Positions 45,660 through 56,960 of a stretch of 64,000 bases of DNA are shown here, in pieces. How positions within the stretch are numbered: the first letter of the stretch is position 1; the number at the start of each line of letters is the position of its first letter. The position numbers were made by a program, and so were the translations under genes. Source of the DNA: Buxus sempervirens (Eukaryota; Streptophyta; Magnoliopsida; Buxales; Buxaceae); the NCBI GenBank assembly GCA_947561395.2, contig OX387189.1, positions 27,466,329-27,530,328 on the forward strand, given 5' to 3'. Under the pieces are notes generated by a model. It ran no database searches and was not told the DNA's origin. It saw only the letters and a program-made list of their open reading frames with translations.

Positions 45660-45906
45660 GCATCCAATCGAATATTTCGGATACACGTACCCTTGTGTAT
45701 ATCCGACACTATTCATCGGATACAAAGAGATCCGCCAGCGAGATTCGAGCCGATTCCCCGACAAATTCGCGGCGGCATTTAAATTTCGAAATTATTATGT
45801 CTTGTATCCGATATAATATGCCGGATACAAAGGAAGTGCAGTGTATCCGACATAATTTGCCGGATACAAACGAAGTGTAGTGTATTTGACATTGAATGCC
45901 GGATAC
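45660..45906. promoter_or_regulatory. Iteron array of E1, promoter-proximal
   Basis: Five units: 45660 and 45699, then 45804, 45843 and 45882, each 39 bp apart within its group. The half-sites are TATCCGAC/TATCCGAT-type with CCGGATAC or TCGGATAC right arms. The last ends 10 bp before the TATA box. Confidence 0.85.
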
Positions 45907-45915
45907 AAAAATTTA

Positions 45916-45923
45916 TCTATAAA
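45916..45923 (+). promoter_or_regulatory. TATA box of E1
   Basis: CTATAAAA just downstream of the iterons and about 290 bp upstream of the donor-like AAG-GTATGG. Confidence 0.7.
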
Positions 45924-47105
45924 AAGGCAACTGCAGCCCCATTTTGGGGGTTGGCTTCTTTTTTGCTGTTTCTCCCTTCCTTCCCCCTTGGCTACTGCTC
46001 CGAAATCCCCTTTTCTTGCCCCCCTTTGGTTCCCCAAACCCTTCAACATTATCTCAAGGCTCTCCTACTCTCTCTTCTCTTCTTCTTCTCCATCTTCACT
46101 CCACCAAGAAGGAGAGTACCTGCTGTTGGTGTGTAAAGGGAGGGCTCCAACACCTGTTCTTGCTTCAAGGAGAAGACTACACACTTCAAAGGGGTTTTAA
46201 AACCCCAAGGTATGGTCCCTTGACATATTTTATTCTACATATATTAAAATGAGGATGTTTTGAGCATGTGCAGAAGGTTTATCTCTTCTTGTTGAAATGG
46301 ATCTGTTAATCAGGTTTTTAGCCTATTTTTCTCCTCTTTTATATGATATGAAAGGCCTCCCATGGTAGGGGGAGTGCACGTATGGTTATGAGAAAAGGCA
46401 AGAATGATTTTTGGTCACTTCCAAAGGTCTCCAAGGTGTTACTTTGCTGTTGAAATTTCCCATTTTGCATAGGGAGCATGTTCCCTTTTCCAACAATCAA
46501 ATGTACCCCATTTTAAACCCCCTCATCCGCTTCTTTAAAGTGTTTTCTTAAATGCTTCTGGGTGTTGTTTGAGCATAGGGTTGTGTCGGGCTTGTTGGCA
46601 TGTTTAGGGTAGATGATGCGTGTGTGTTTTTATGTTCTCATATTGATTCCTTTCAAGCTCCTAGTAGTGGTATGCATGTTTTCCTTTCCGACACATGCTC
46701 ACACATGAAGCATGCTTGCTCACGCACACACTCTTATTTCATGTATAAGAATCTGTAAAAATGAATGTGCCGTTCATGGTTTAGGAGCATGCTTACTAGG
46801 TTTTGTTGGGAGACTGGTGCTTGCCTTGTATGTCCATTGATATGTGAAATGGGAAGAACCAAGTAGGGACACCTAGGTTCCTGCTCAGCCGCTGGGAGTA
46901 TCCCAAGAATGGGAGGAGGCAACACCTTAAGCCTCCTCCCCCTTGCTTGAACCACTAGAGTCCCAAAAGAAGGCAAAAATGGAGTCTTCCCCATCTCTCT
47001 GAACCTCTGTGGGCTCACACAGGAGCCCACACAATCACTGGAACTCCCCAAGAAGCCTAAAAACCCAACCCCAATGCAAAAATCACAAAAACAGCTTCTG
47101 TATGT

Positions 47106-47208
47106 TGATCTGGCAACTTAGGTTGGATCAACAGAGCTGTATTCGTAGCCGGCAAAAAATGCCGGATACACTGAGACCTGTGTGTAATCGGCATCTTAGG
47201 TCGGCTAC
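47106..47208. promoter_or_regulatory. Second iteron array of E1
   Basis: Three units at exact 39-bp steps (47106, 47145, 47184), with dialects TGATCTGGC..., GTAGCCGGC-N7-GCCGGATAC and GTAATCGGC-N7-GTCGGCTAC. It lies in the 3' part of the LTR, far downstream of the promoter. Confidence 0.75.
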
Positions 47209-49214
47209 ACTGCCAGATTGCTTTTCTTGCCATTTTCAGATCTTGTGCTGTTTTTTTTGGTTTGTTTGATCAATTTGGGCGAACCAGTGGGGTTTCCGGG
47301 TCACCCGGAAACCCAAGGTGGGCCTTGGACCAACCTGGTCCAAATTGATTTCCGGTGGGCCTTCCAACGGGGCCCACCAAGCCCGACAAACCCATTTTTG
47401 CTAAATGAAGACAATCAAATTAATCGAGTGGGCTGGACCATTGGAGGCCCACCCAAGCCTAGTTTCAGTGACATGTTGCTTAGATTTAGGCATGGTTTGG
47501 CCGAGACCATGGGTAAGGCCGATCGGGCCTGCTAAAGCCCATTAAATCGAACCAATTTTAGGGTTTCCAAACCCTAACTCATGAAGACTTGGGCTTTCGA
47601 GCCCAAGCCCAAATCCTGGCCCACTTTGGCATAGATTAAGAAAGATAATCAAAACTACTTGGCAACCAACTGCGTGGCCCACTCAAGGGCCCACAAAGCA
47701 ATCCCGGCCCACATTGGCATAGAAATCCACTCAAATTTAAATAAAATCAATTCATTGAACCAAAGCCCAAAGGGCCTCTCAGGTTTAGACAGAGGCCCAC
47801 CAAGGGAACATGTGGGTTTAACCAAGCCCACCAAGGGATCTGCAGACCTTCCAACAGGGCCTGCCCAATCAGACTCAGATCACTCTAAGTTAAAAGAAGG
47901 TAAAATCAAGTAAAGGGACCCACACCACTTTGGTGGTCCCACCAGACTTAATCAAACTGAATGCTGGAATAAGAATCGGGTGAGTGAGAGACCCAAAAGC
48001 TGACTCAAAACCAGGAAGACTATGGGACCCGTCATTCGACGGGGTGGACTGGGGTGTCTACGGACTTCCCCAGACCGCAACCGAGAACCTACTTAGAATC
48101 TCAAGCCGCAAACCAAGCCCTAATAGACAAACTTAGGCACCCAGGTGTCCACCTGCACTTCATCAGGCGGTGGCGACTCTAATATTCCAATTTTTACCCG
48201 TGCGACCGAAATGAGGTGCGCACAGCGGTTGTGGCCCAGAGAGATGCCCGGATCAGAGAGTTGGAGGCTCTGGTTTCTGAGCTTCAGGCTAGACATGTAT
48301 CTGGTTTTTTATGATTTCATCTCTTTTATTTCTATGACTTTCTGCTGTTCTGATATGAATTGTTTGACTTTTGCAGGATTCAGTCCCAGATCATGACGTC
48401 TCAGTTGGGCCAGACCCTCCTGTTTCGGATCCATCTCCAGTTCGGGCTGCTGATCCTGAGGATGCCCCAGCTGCTGACTCGGTTGTAGTCCCTGTACCCG
48501 CTGCTCCTATGGATCCTGTGGGTCCTTTATCTCTAGTGATGGTTCCTGAGCCAGAGGACGTCCCTGCTGCTGACCTGGTTGAGCCAGATCCCCCAGTTCC
48601 TGCTGCAGACACCCCTGGTAAGTTTTCTTTAGCTTTGCCTCTTTGGTTCATCTTGATACCTCAATTTCTGACTCTTTCTATTGACCCAGCTATTTTTGTT
48701 CCTGGTCCTTCTTCTGCTGCTGTCGAGCCTTCTGGAGTTGTAGGAGTTAAGACTGCCGCGGCCGAGGATTCAGCTGCACCTGAGGTGGCTCCCCTGCCAG
48801 TTGAGCCTGTTCCTGCTGGGCCTGAGGCTTCTTCGCCAGATTCTGCTCCTGATCTGCCTCCTGACCTTTCGGACTATTGCTTGGAGTATCAGCTTCAGTC
48901 CATTGTGGGCCGGAGACCGCGCTACATAGCCGAGCGTCTTCTGGCATATTCTAGGCGTCGATCTCCTCGAGGTAGAGGCCGCAGAGGAGCGCGGGGGTGA
49001 TCCTGCACAGTAGTAGGAGATTAGGATTTCTATTTTTTTTTCATTATCACTGTACAAACGAGACTTATATATATGAAAAAAACTTTTTATTCATTCTCTC
49101 TTGTGTTGCTTTCTTTTCTTTTCATTTTCATGCAATTCAGACTTGTATACAGGTGAAACAGGTAAAAAATTCGGATTTTCCTCCATTTTCTCTTTTTTTT
49201 TGCCTTTTTTCTTT

Positions 49215-49357
49215 GTATCCGATATATCAGATCGGATACATTGATATTTTTTTTGTATCCGTCAAACTATATCGGATACACACAAGGTGGCTTGTATCCG
49301 GCATTGTTCATCGGATATGAAGAAATGCTTTTGTATCCGATCTGATATATCGGATAC
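49215..49357. promoter_or_regulatory. Iteron array at B antisense gene 2 promoter
   Basis: Units start at 49215, 49255, 49294 and 49333 (steps 40, 39, 39; the extra base is in a T-run). Two units have perfect 9-bp arms, GTATCCGAT-N7-ATCGGATAC. The array ends 12 bp before the TATA box. Confidence 0.9.
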
Positions 49358-49369
49358 ATTAAAAAATGT

Positions 49370-49377
49370 TATAAATA
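49370..49377 (+). promoter_or_regulatory. TATA box of B antisense gene 2
   Basis: TATAAATA, 109 bp upstream of the ATG at 49486. Element A's copy has TATA 92 bp upstream of its ATG. Confidence 0.75.
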
Positions 49378-49485
49378 CGACTGGCATCGGGATTTGAGTC
49401 GTTTTTATGACTTTTTGAGTTTAGAGAACCCCTTTTTCGCTTTTTTCTTCCTTCCCTTGATCCTTAGCTCGCTCCATCATCTCCA

Positions 49486-51186
49486 ATGGCTTCCGGATCA
49501 TCTTCTGCCCTACCATTGTCTATCCACGCAGCCTCCCCTGCAAAACAACCTTTTAGAGCAAAACCCCCTAATCTCACTAGGTACAGCCCTATAGATTCAT
49601 TATACACTAGGTGGGTCAATTCCATGACCCTTGATGAAGAGATCAGATGGGATTCTATTCATTTAGGCCACACTTTGCTCATCCCTTCCATCCCGTTCAA
49701 GTGGGAAGTTATTGAAGCCATGATTGGCCATTGGGTACCTGACCTAAACCTTTTTCGTTTTGGAGACCATGAGATGACCCCCACCATTGAAGAGGTTGAA
49801 ACCATCTTGGGCTTGAGGTTTGCAGAGAAGGTAGTGAACCCACTCCTTAGGCCTAGTTACAAGAAGGAGGCTTCTACTTTTCTGGGTATAGGGAAGAAGG
49901 ATTTAGGGGATTCTGACACCCTTTTGACTTTGTCCAAGTCTTTTCTGACTGAGAAGCTCTTGAGGGGGGAGAACAAGGAAGCCAGGTTCAATGCCCTAAC
50001 CCTGATAGTGGTTAACCAACTGCTTTTTCCACGGGATAACGATGAGGTCGACTTGGCCCTTATCTCAGTTGTATGCCAGGTTAGGGAGCAGGAAAGATTG
50101 GCCCCTATGATTTTGGCAGGGATGTACTAGGCTTTGACTAACTGTTATTACAGGAAGAAGAAGCGCTTCCTAACATGTGCCCCTATCCTGCAGGTAAACC
50201 CCCTTTTTTTTTCTTTTTCTTTTTGCTTTTTTTCTTTTGCTTGCTTTTTTTTTTTCCTTACAATATACTGAAATATCCCACCTCCTTTGCAGCTTTGGTT
50301 ACTTGACCACCTGAGTCAGATTGAGGAGATCAATCGACACTTCTTCCCAAGCTTGAAGGTTCCCATCTTGATGAGCAACCGGGGGTGTCCTGACATTCCA
50401 GGAGGTAAACAGGGCTGGTTTACTTTCTTGGCTACACTCAAGGATGATCAGGTGAGGTGCCCTGGTATTTATCAGCCCAATGCAGAGACAGTGATCAGTT
50501 TTCGAGATCGCAACTTTTTGGTTCTGGCTGGCTTGAGTCGTGCTGCGCTTTACCTCCCTTTGCGGGTTTTTCGTCAGTTCAGAGTGACCCAGGGGATTAT
50601 AATCCCAAGTGGATACGAGGACTATCTTGGGCAACTTTTACCAACCACCATGAAGCTGAACGCTTGGTTGATGAGGGAGTGGTCCTACGTTCGTTTCATG
50701 CGGAGCCTCGTCTTCTCAGAGTGCCATGTGAAGGACTATCTCTTCTGGATCAAGGAACAGATACAGAGTCAGGCCCCAATACCCGAAGATCCTCCTGCAG
50801 TTTTGGCTCCTACCTATGAAGACATCCTGGAGTCTGAGAGAGCCTCCCACAAGCGACTTCAGCAGATATGGGTACGAGAGGCTCAGGAGCTTAGGATACG
50901 AGGCCTTGATATGGAGAGGCAACTTGAAGAGCAGGTATCCCGCCGTCTGGCTATGGAAAAGCAACTTGAGGAGCAGCGGCAGGCTTGCCTCTTTGAAGTC
51001 CGAGTACTGTGGCAGAAGCACCAAGATGCTTTAGCCAGCCTTAGGAGCCTAAGGATCAGGCAGACTCTTTCAGATGAGGTCATTTCCTTCTTGAGTGATC
51101 CCGCTGCAGAGGGGGCTTCTGGGGTTATTGCAGCTTAGGCAGCTCGGATTCGGGAGCTTGAGGAGCGGCTAGGAGACAGAGACTAG
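49486..51186 (+). pseudogene. Element B antisense gene 2, DUF7745/PMD-like protein
   Basis: This is the most complete copy of antisense gene 2. Exon 1 is 49486-50193 and exon 2 is 50293-51186, separated by a 99-nt intron (GTAAACCCCC...CTTTGCAG) with a T-rich tract. The N-terminal ~240 residues contain WVNSMTLDEEIRWDSIHLGH and MTPTIEEVETILGLRFAEKV, resembling plant mobile domain / DUF7745 proteins. Exon 2 has a conserved globular part (GNRGCP-like, GKQGWFTFLATLKDDQVR) and a long C-terminal coiled coil (RLAMEKQLEEQRQA). Two TAG stops (50128-50130 and 51136-51138) both stand where element A's copy has CAG. It has its own TATA box and iteron array. Function unknown; binding to the iterons by this or the gene 1 product is a testable idea, not shown. 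Confidence 0.8.
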
Positions 51187-52178
51187 CCTTATTTCCTGCA
51201 CATTTTTTTTATACCTTTGTACGAAATTAAACTCCAATAGTGGAAAGACAAAGGATTTAATTCAAAATAAATTTTTTATATTATTGGCCTCAGAATGCTC
51301 AGATGCTTGTAAAAACAAAGGTTTTATGAAAAGTATTTGATTTATCATCACTGGCCAAAGTATAGTTTTTCTTTTTATTTTTTTTGTTTTTTTATTTTTT
51401 TATTTTTTGAAATTTGGTCCATATACTTAATCACCCATAATTTAAGGAATTAAAACCACGTTAAATAATGAAAAGGGTAATCCAAAAAATAAGGAGGGAT
51501 CAAGTTTGTCTATCTTAGGGCCTTTAGAGTCATCCCCAAATGGCTTTTCCTCCATGTTCGACCCCGTTATTCCCAATCTGCTCAGTCTCAGTACTTGTGC
51601 TGATTTCTCTTCAAGCTTGGATCACATGATCAACTCAACGTCTGATTTTTTTTTTCATTTCATTTTCTTTTTTTTTCTTTTTGCCAATATTGCCCCTAGT
51701 GCTAGTTACGGTTTTCACTAGGGCCGGCTTTTGCATTCCGTCATCACCAATCTTACTCTGAAATTTGAATGAACAAACTAAGATCACTGAGGACTTAAAA
51801 ATAGGACGAAACAAAGGCTAGGCTTGGTTTATGAAAGAAAAGGTATTTAAAGGCTCCAAAATTTTCAAATGTGGAAATAGGTCAACCGGACTTACAATCA
51901 TGATGAATTTAACCCTTTTTCCCCAAAATGTATCCTTTTTATCTCTTTTCACACTTGGCTTTCATTTGCCATTTTTCTTTGCTTTTTCTCTCTTTTCCTC
52001 TTTTCCTTTATTTTTGCCCCAATTGGCCTTGCCCCAATTTGTTTTGCCCCAGTATAAGACTATAAGTCCGGTTTAGGTTTATCAAAGAAACGAACCGGCT
52101 CAACTCGGCAAAACTATGGATCAAAATTTGAGGGAAATAAAGAAGGACGGCCTCGGATCATTTCCTAGTAATATTCAA
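51187..52178. other. Spacer between B antisense gene 2 and pol
   Basis: This is the homologue of 20685-21631. T-rich tracts occur at 51360-51410 and 51645-51690. No coding sequence or clear terminator is seen. Confidence 0.6.
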
Positions 52179-52238
52179 TCAAGGAAAATACCTTTTTACT
52201 GCATCAGAGTTAATTGGCTCAGGAAAATCTGTCCCATC
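52179..52238 (-). pseudogene. pol: Element B integrase, last codons
   Basis: These are the final 19 codons and stop of pol, ending RYFP as in element A. They are separated from the rest by E3, whose TSD CCATC is at 52234-52238. Confidence 0.85.
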
Positions 52239-52805
52239 TGTAAGCACCTTATTTTTGCACCCCTGGAATTGCTGAAAATGAAAACCCTGGCAGAAAGTCA
52301 AACCCCGAGGGGACAAAAAGTTGACTTTTTGATTAAGTGATATTTAGAGGCCTTGCTTTATATCATTGGATAGAGAATCTCGACACGATTCCAGCGCAAC
52401 TGAGTTTGCAGGAATCGGAGTCCGGATGAAGGTCCTGCGGGCGGTCAAACTTGGGCGAAGCCAAAAGTTGACTTTCTGCTATTATCCGATCCGGAGGCCT
52501 ACCCCTAGGCCATGGGATGGAGGGCTCCGATACGATTCTAATGAAACTAAGTTTGCCCAGATCGGAGTCCGGATGAAGAAAATATGAGCTGATGAAATTC
52601 CCGAGCAGCAAAACCGGCAATCTGCGCACGTGGCAAAAAGCTGCACACGTGGCGAGTTGCGCAGGAAAATATCTCAGGGATCAAATCCGTAAATATCCAA
52701 ACATTCAAAATATCCCAGGGACTAAATCTGTAAAAATCCGAGAATATCGGATTAAACCAAAAATTGCCAGGGACTAAATCTGAATTTTTTAGATTTTTAC
52801 GACCG

Positions 52806-52848
52806 GCGAGCGGCGGCATTAAATGATTTCCATCATTATGCCGCTCGC
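52806..52848. repeat. Long inverted repeat in E3 promoter region
   Basis: GCGAGCGGC (52806) and GCCGCTCGC (52840) are perfect 9-bp arms around a 25-bp spacer that itself contains AATGAT-N4-ATCATT. It replaces the iteron array found at this position in E1 and E2. Confidence 0.75.
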
Positions 52849-54177
52849 GCGGATGTGGCAAGCAAGTGGGCGCCCCTTTCTTTTTCCCTTATATAAGCCG
52901 CGCGACTTTTCGCGCAGGGGTTGGAAGATTTTTCGAAAGAAAAAAACTAAGTGTTCGGCATTTTCTTGGGGGTTCGGACTTTTGGGGTTCGAGATTTTTT
53001 GTGGCTGGGCATTCTCTGGTTTTAGGATTCGAGGGTTCGGCATCGTTTTTCTGGGCTCGGGATTTTGAAGAAAAAGACCAGACACACACGCCCCCTCCCT
53101 TCCTCTTCTTCCTTGTCAAATCTGAAGGTCGTGCTCTTGGCGTGGGAAGAAGGAGGCTCCGGCAGCAGCTCGTGAGCTCCAGGGAACCATCCGACCTGTT
53201 CTACAAAGGTTCGGAACCAAGGTGAGATCACTCTCTGTCATTGTTTTAACATATAGAAATCGAGCATGTTTTCCATCTCAGCAAGTTATTTTATGTTCTG
53301 GTTTGATTGATTCGAAGGGGGAGCATGTTCCCCCCATGAATTCTCCATCCCTCTTGTACCCCATGTAAACCCCCTTCTCTTCCCCTTCTTCGAATGTTCG
53401 TATGGTTTTCTTCAGTTCCAGAAGCACACACACGCACCTGAGTCTGAAATAATCTTATCAGAGGGTGTAAGCACCTCATTTTTGCGCTCCCAAAAAGCCT
53501 GAAAATGTAAAAAAACCCGGCCAAGAAGTCAAACCCTGAAGGGGTGAAAAGTTGACCTTTAAATCAGATAAAATTTGGCCACCTTGGTCTATCCAGTTGG
53601 ATAAAGAATCCCGACACGGTTCCAACGCAACTGGGTTTGCAGGAATCAGAGTCCGGATAAAGGTTCTAAGGGCAGTCAAACTTGAGGGAAAGCCAAGAGT
53701 TGACTTTTTCTCGATTTCCGTGCCAAAAACCTTACTTTAGCCCAACGGATAGGGAATCCTGACACGGTTCCAGCGCAACTGGGTTTGCAGGAATCGGAGT
53801 CCGAATGAAGGTTCTAAGGGTAGTCAAACTTAAGGGAAGGCCAAAAGTTGACTTTTTCTCGGAATCCGTGCCAAGTGCTTAGCCCCATGTCATTAAATAG
53901 AGGGCTCCGATACGAGTTTAACACAATTGAGTTTGCTCAAATCGGAGTTCGGATGAGGGAGATATGATCTGTCAAAGTTTCCAGGTAGCAAAAGCCGGAA
54001 ACTGCACACGTGGCACAATAACTGCACACGTGGCAGCCAATGCAGCAAAATATCTCAGGGACTAAATCATAAATATAAAAATTTCGTACGGGCAATCCGT
54101 AGATATCAAAAAGGGTCAAATCAGTCGAATCGGTCGAATCGGTCAAGTCGAAGGGCAAATCCGTAATTTTTCGATTT

Positions 54178-54423
54178 GTATCCGGTCACACATACCGGAT
54201 ACACTGCCTGTCCTTCATGGCCGGACTTGAAGACCGGATACATCAAGATATTCGCGCGAGATCTGCGCCGATCGCCCGACAAATTCGCGGCGGCATTTAA
54301 TTTTCGAATGATTATGTCTTGTATCCGGACTTGAAGACCGGATACAAAGGGAAGCTAGGGTATCCGGACTTGAAGTCCGGATACAAAGAGGCCTTAGTGT
54401 ATCCGGCCTGAGTGGCCGGATAC
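54178..54423. promoter_or_regulatory. Iteron array of E2, promoter-proximal
   Basis: Units start at 54178 and 54217, then 54321, 54360 and 54399, 39 bp apart within groups. The layout is that of E1, but the half-site is GTATCCGG(N): for example GTATCCGGC-N7-GCCGGATAC and GTATCCGGT-N7-ACCGGATAC, with perfect arms. TATA follows about 10 bp after the last unit. Confidence 0.9.
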
Positions 54424-54432
54424 ATTAAAATC

Positions 54433-54439
54433 TCTATAA
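54433..54439 (+). promoter_or_regulatory. TATA box of E2
   Basis: TATAAAT in 'ctctataaatagc', 277 bp upstream of the donor-like site. Confidence 0.7.
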
Positions 54440-55451
54440 ATAGCAAACCAGCAGCTCATTTCCGGGGTTGGGCTTTTTCTTGGCTGTCTTGAGCTTCCTC
54501 CCTCCACTCTTCTCCCACACGAATCCCCACCTCTCCAACCCCTTTTGGCCCCCATACCATCCCAAGCCCTTCCCCCCTTCTCCTCCTCCTCTCTATCCCT
54601 ACTAAAAGAAGAAGGACTTGAGTTGCTGTTGGTGTTCCAAGGAGGTCTCCAGGTGCTGCATCACCCCCAAGGCATACCACCTCCTTGCACAAGAGGTCAA
54701 GGACCTCAGGTAAGACTCCTCACCATATTGTACTTAACATATATTAAAATTAGATTTTTCTGGCATCTTTTCTCTTGTTTTCCCTCTTGCTTGGCATGAA
54801 CACTTGCATGGTGGTGCAACCACGTTCTTTACCACCTTTCTCATAGCATGAATGCATCCATCAGTATGGGGGTCACGTAGGCTGTGTTAAGGAAGCTTGG
54901 GAGCCTTGTTCTAGCATGTTTTTAATCTCTCTTAGCTACTGTCCATAAGCTTACATCAAGTAGTTTCCAAAGGGAGCATGTCCCTTCTTAATATAATCAA
55001 ATGTACCCCATGATAAGCCCCCCTCCTCTCTCCTTTCTTCGAGATTTTATCTGTTTGAGGTATATAAATTGATTGATATCTTATTGCCGTAGTAAAAGCT
55101 TTTGCATGCTCCATGATCCCCTCACCCAACAGGGGGTTTCCTATTGTCCAAGCATGCATTTGATGTTTTTTTGGATAATAACATGCTAGGTAACTATGTT
55201 TGTGCTTCTTTGGCTGGATAATCACTAAGGACCTTTGCATGATCCATCATTCCCACAAGCATGAACCCCTTCCCCATTGCTATGTACCCCCTTTCCATTG
55301 CCAAGAAAAACAGAAGGAGAAGCCATGTGTGGCTTCTCCCAAGTCTGAACCTGCGTGGGCCCTCACGGGGGCCCACAAGATCTTAGAAACCCCCTAGGAA
55401 CCCCTGGAGGCCATCCCAGCTGCCAAAAATTCGAAAAGGGCCATTCTGGGG

Positions 55452-55554
55452 TGATCCGGATACTCAGGCCGGATGACCTATGGCCACTGTGTATCCGGAT
55501 ACCTTGGCCGGACCACCTGTAGACCGTGCGTATCCGGCCTGAGTTTCCGGATAC
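55452..55554. promoter_or_regulatory. Second iteron array of E2
   Basis: Three units at exact 39-bp steps (55452, 55491, 55530) with the same CCGG-type half-sites as E2's first array. It corresponds in position to 47106-47208 in E1. Confidence 0.8.
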
Positions 55555-56754
55555 GCACAGAAATGTTTTTTTTGCAGTTTCTGATTACTTGCCGAATTTG
55601 GATGTGTAATTCGTCGAAACTAGTGAACCGATAGGGTTTCCGGGACACCCGGAAACCCAGCTAGGGATCCGGACCAACCGGTCCGACCCGGCACACTTGT
55701 GGGCCTTCCAACGGGGCCCACCAAGCCCAATGGACCAAAGCATGTGGACCAAATAACTTAAGCAAAAATGGACTAATTGAATCGGGCGGGCCAAGCCCAA
55801 TGCGGCCCGCCCGCCCCTTGTGATGAATGAATGCATAAACTGCGTGGTTTGGCCGAGACCATGGGCTAGGGCCTGTCGGGCCCACCAAAGCCCGCTAACC
55901 GAACCAAGTTAGGGTACAAACCCTAAACTTTGAAGCATTGGGCTTTCAAAGCCCGAAACCTGGATCATGGGCCCCAAGCCCAGTGACCAGCCCACTTTGG
56001 CAAGACTCAAATGGGATAACAGAAAATCACTTGGCCACCAGGTGGGCCTGCCTAAGGGGCCCACAAACCGATCCGACCCACTACCTGCATGAAAATAACT
56101 TAATAATCACACTTGAACCCCCATGTAAAATCAATGCATTAACCAAAGCCCACAGGGCCTCCTAGGATAGGCCGAGGCCCACAAGGGCACACGGGCCAAC
56201 TCAAGCCCATTCAGGACACCGGTTGGGCCTTCCAACGGGGCCCACCCAATCAGACTCAGAAAACCCTAAAATAAAAGATAAAATCAACTAAAGGGACCCA
56301 CACCAACTCAGGCGGTCCCGCCACGACTCAACCTGAATTACATGCGGGGTTAGGAACCGGGTGAGAACCAAAGTGAGAATGCTGACTCAAAGTAGGGAAC
56401 CCACGGGACCCGTCATCCGACGGGGTGGATTGGGGTGTCTACGGACTTCCCCAGCCCACAACCGAGAACCAACCTTAGAATCTCAAGCCGCAGACCCAAA
56501 AAGCCCTTAATAGACAAGATTAGGCACCCCGGTGTCCGCCTGCACCCCATCAGGCGGTGGCGACTCCGAATTTACCCCGTACCGCGTTTCCCACGCGCGC
56601 ACAGAGGGTATTTAGCTTGGTCTGCCAGCATGTTTAGGTTTGTTTTAGGTTAATTTCAGGCATGTTCAGGTGTCTCTTGGGAGTCTGGGGAGCACCTGGG
56701 GGGGTTTACAGAGCCTAAAAAACGAGTTACAGAGCTTAAAAATCAGCTAAAAAA

Positions 56755-56960
56755 TGGAGTTTGAAAAAAACCCGAGAGCATCGAGTGTCCGCAGAGCTCG
56801 CGCGAACACTTCGCGTGAACCTCACGCGAGGCTCGCGCTCAGTTCGCGCGAACCTCGCGCCCACTCCATTTTTTTGTGTTCTTTCGCTATTTTCGATCCG
56901 CCCATTTCGCGCCGACCTTGCGCCTACTACCTGAGGTCGGCGCCTACCCCTAAAACATGC
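56755..56960. repeat. GC-rich cluster in E3
   Basis: Degenerate CGCGCGAAC / GTTCGCGCG repeats. One unit, GGCTCGCGC-N7-GCGCGAACC (56830-56854), has 9-7-9 geometry. It lies where E1 and E2 have their second iteron arrays, and is probably E3's diverged version. Open frames on both strands are artefacts. Confidence 0.55.

Larger units (their letters stand above)
45099..48224 (+). mobile_element. Solo LTR E1 (TGTAAGCACC family)
   Basis: It runs from TGTAAGCACCTT to GAGGTGCGCACA, 3126 bp, with a perfect TSD, GCGGT (45094-45098 and 48225-48229), in exon 5 of B antisense gene 1. It has two iteron arrays, TATA (45916-45923), donor-like AAG-GTATGG (46210) and a TGGCGACTC box (48171-48179) 45 bp before its end. 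The part after 47270 is rich in 'gggccttccaacggggccc' repeats shared with E2 and E3. No internal retrotransposon genes are present. Confidence 0.9.
43214..49000 (+). pseudogene. Element B antisense gene 1, plant-mobile-domain protein
   Basis: This is the homologue of the gene at 33633-36507. Predicted exons: 43214-43363, 43438-44300, 44372-44533, 44612-45001, 45039-45098 continuing at 48230-48296, and 48377-49000. A further 72-nt in-frame intron at 48618-48689 is possible. Exon 2 carries the plant-mobile-domain-like core (AMLERYFLDTQSFHLLDVEL, LMLGSCFFQEDTTSVSP). Exon 5 is coiled coil, and the C-terminus is Pro/Ala/Glu-rich with an RGRGRRG tail. Defects: a frameshift between the RG-rich start of exon 2 and the core, a 5-bp duplication near 44229, TGA codons at about 44684 and 44939, and insertion of E1 in exon 5. 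Function unknown; nuclear, nucleic-acid-related action is inferred only from composition. Confidence 0.75.
53466..56603 (+). mobile_element. Solo LTR E2 (TGTAAGCACC family), nested in E3
   Basis: It runs from TGTAAGCACCTC to CACGCGCGCACA, 3138 bp, with a perfect TSD, GAGGG (53461-53465 and 56604-56608), inside E3. It has two iteron arrays, TATA (54433-54439), donor-like CTCAG-GTAAGAC (54710) and a TGGCGACTC box (56558-56566) 37 bp before its end. Confidence 0.92.

Noticed and set aside
49486-51186. Host gene of the DUF7745 type
   Set aside because: It occurs twice, at the same place in two Tat-like elements, antisense between pol and the 3' LTR, so it is element cargo.
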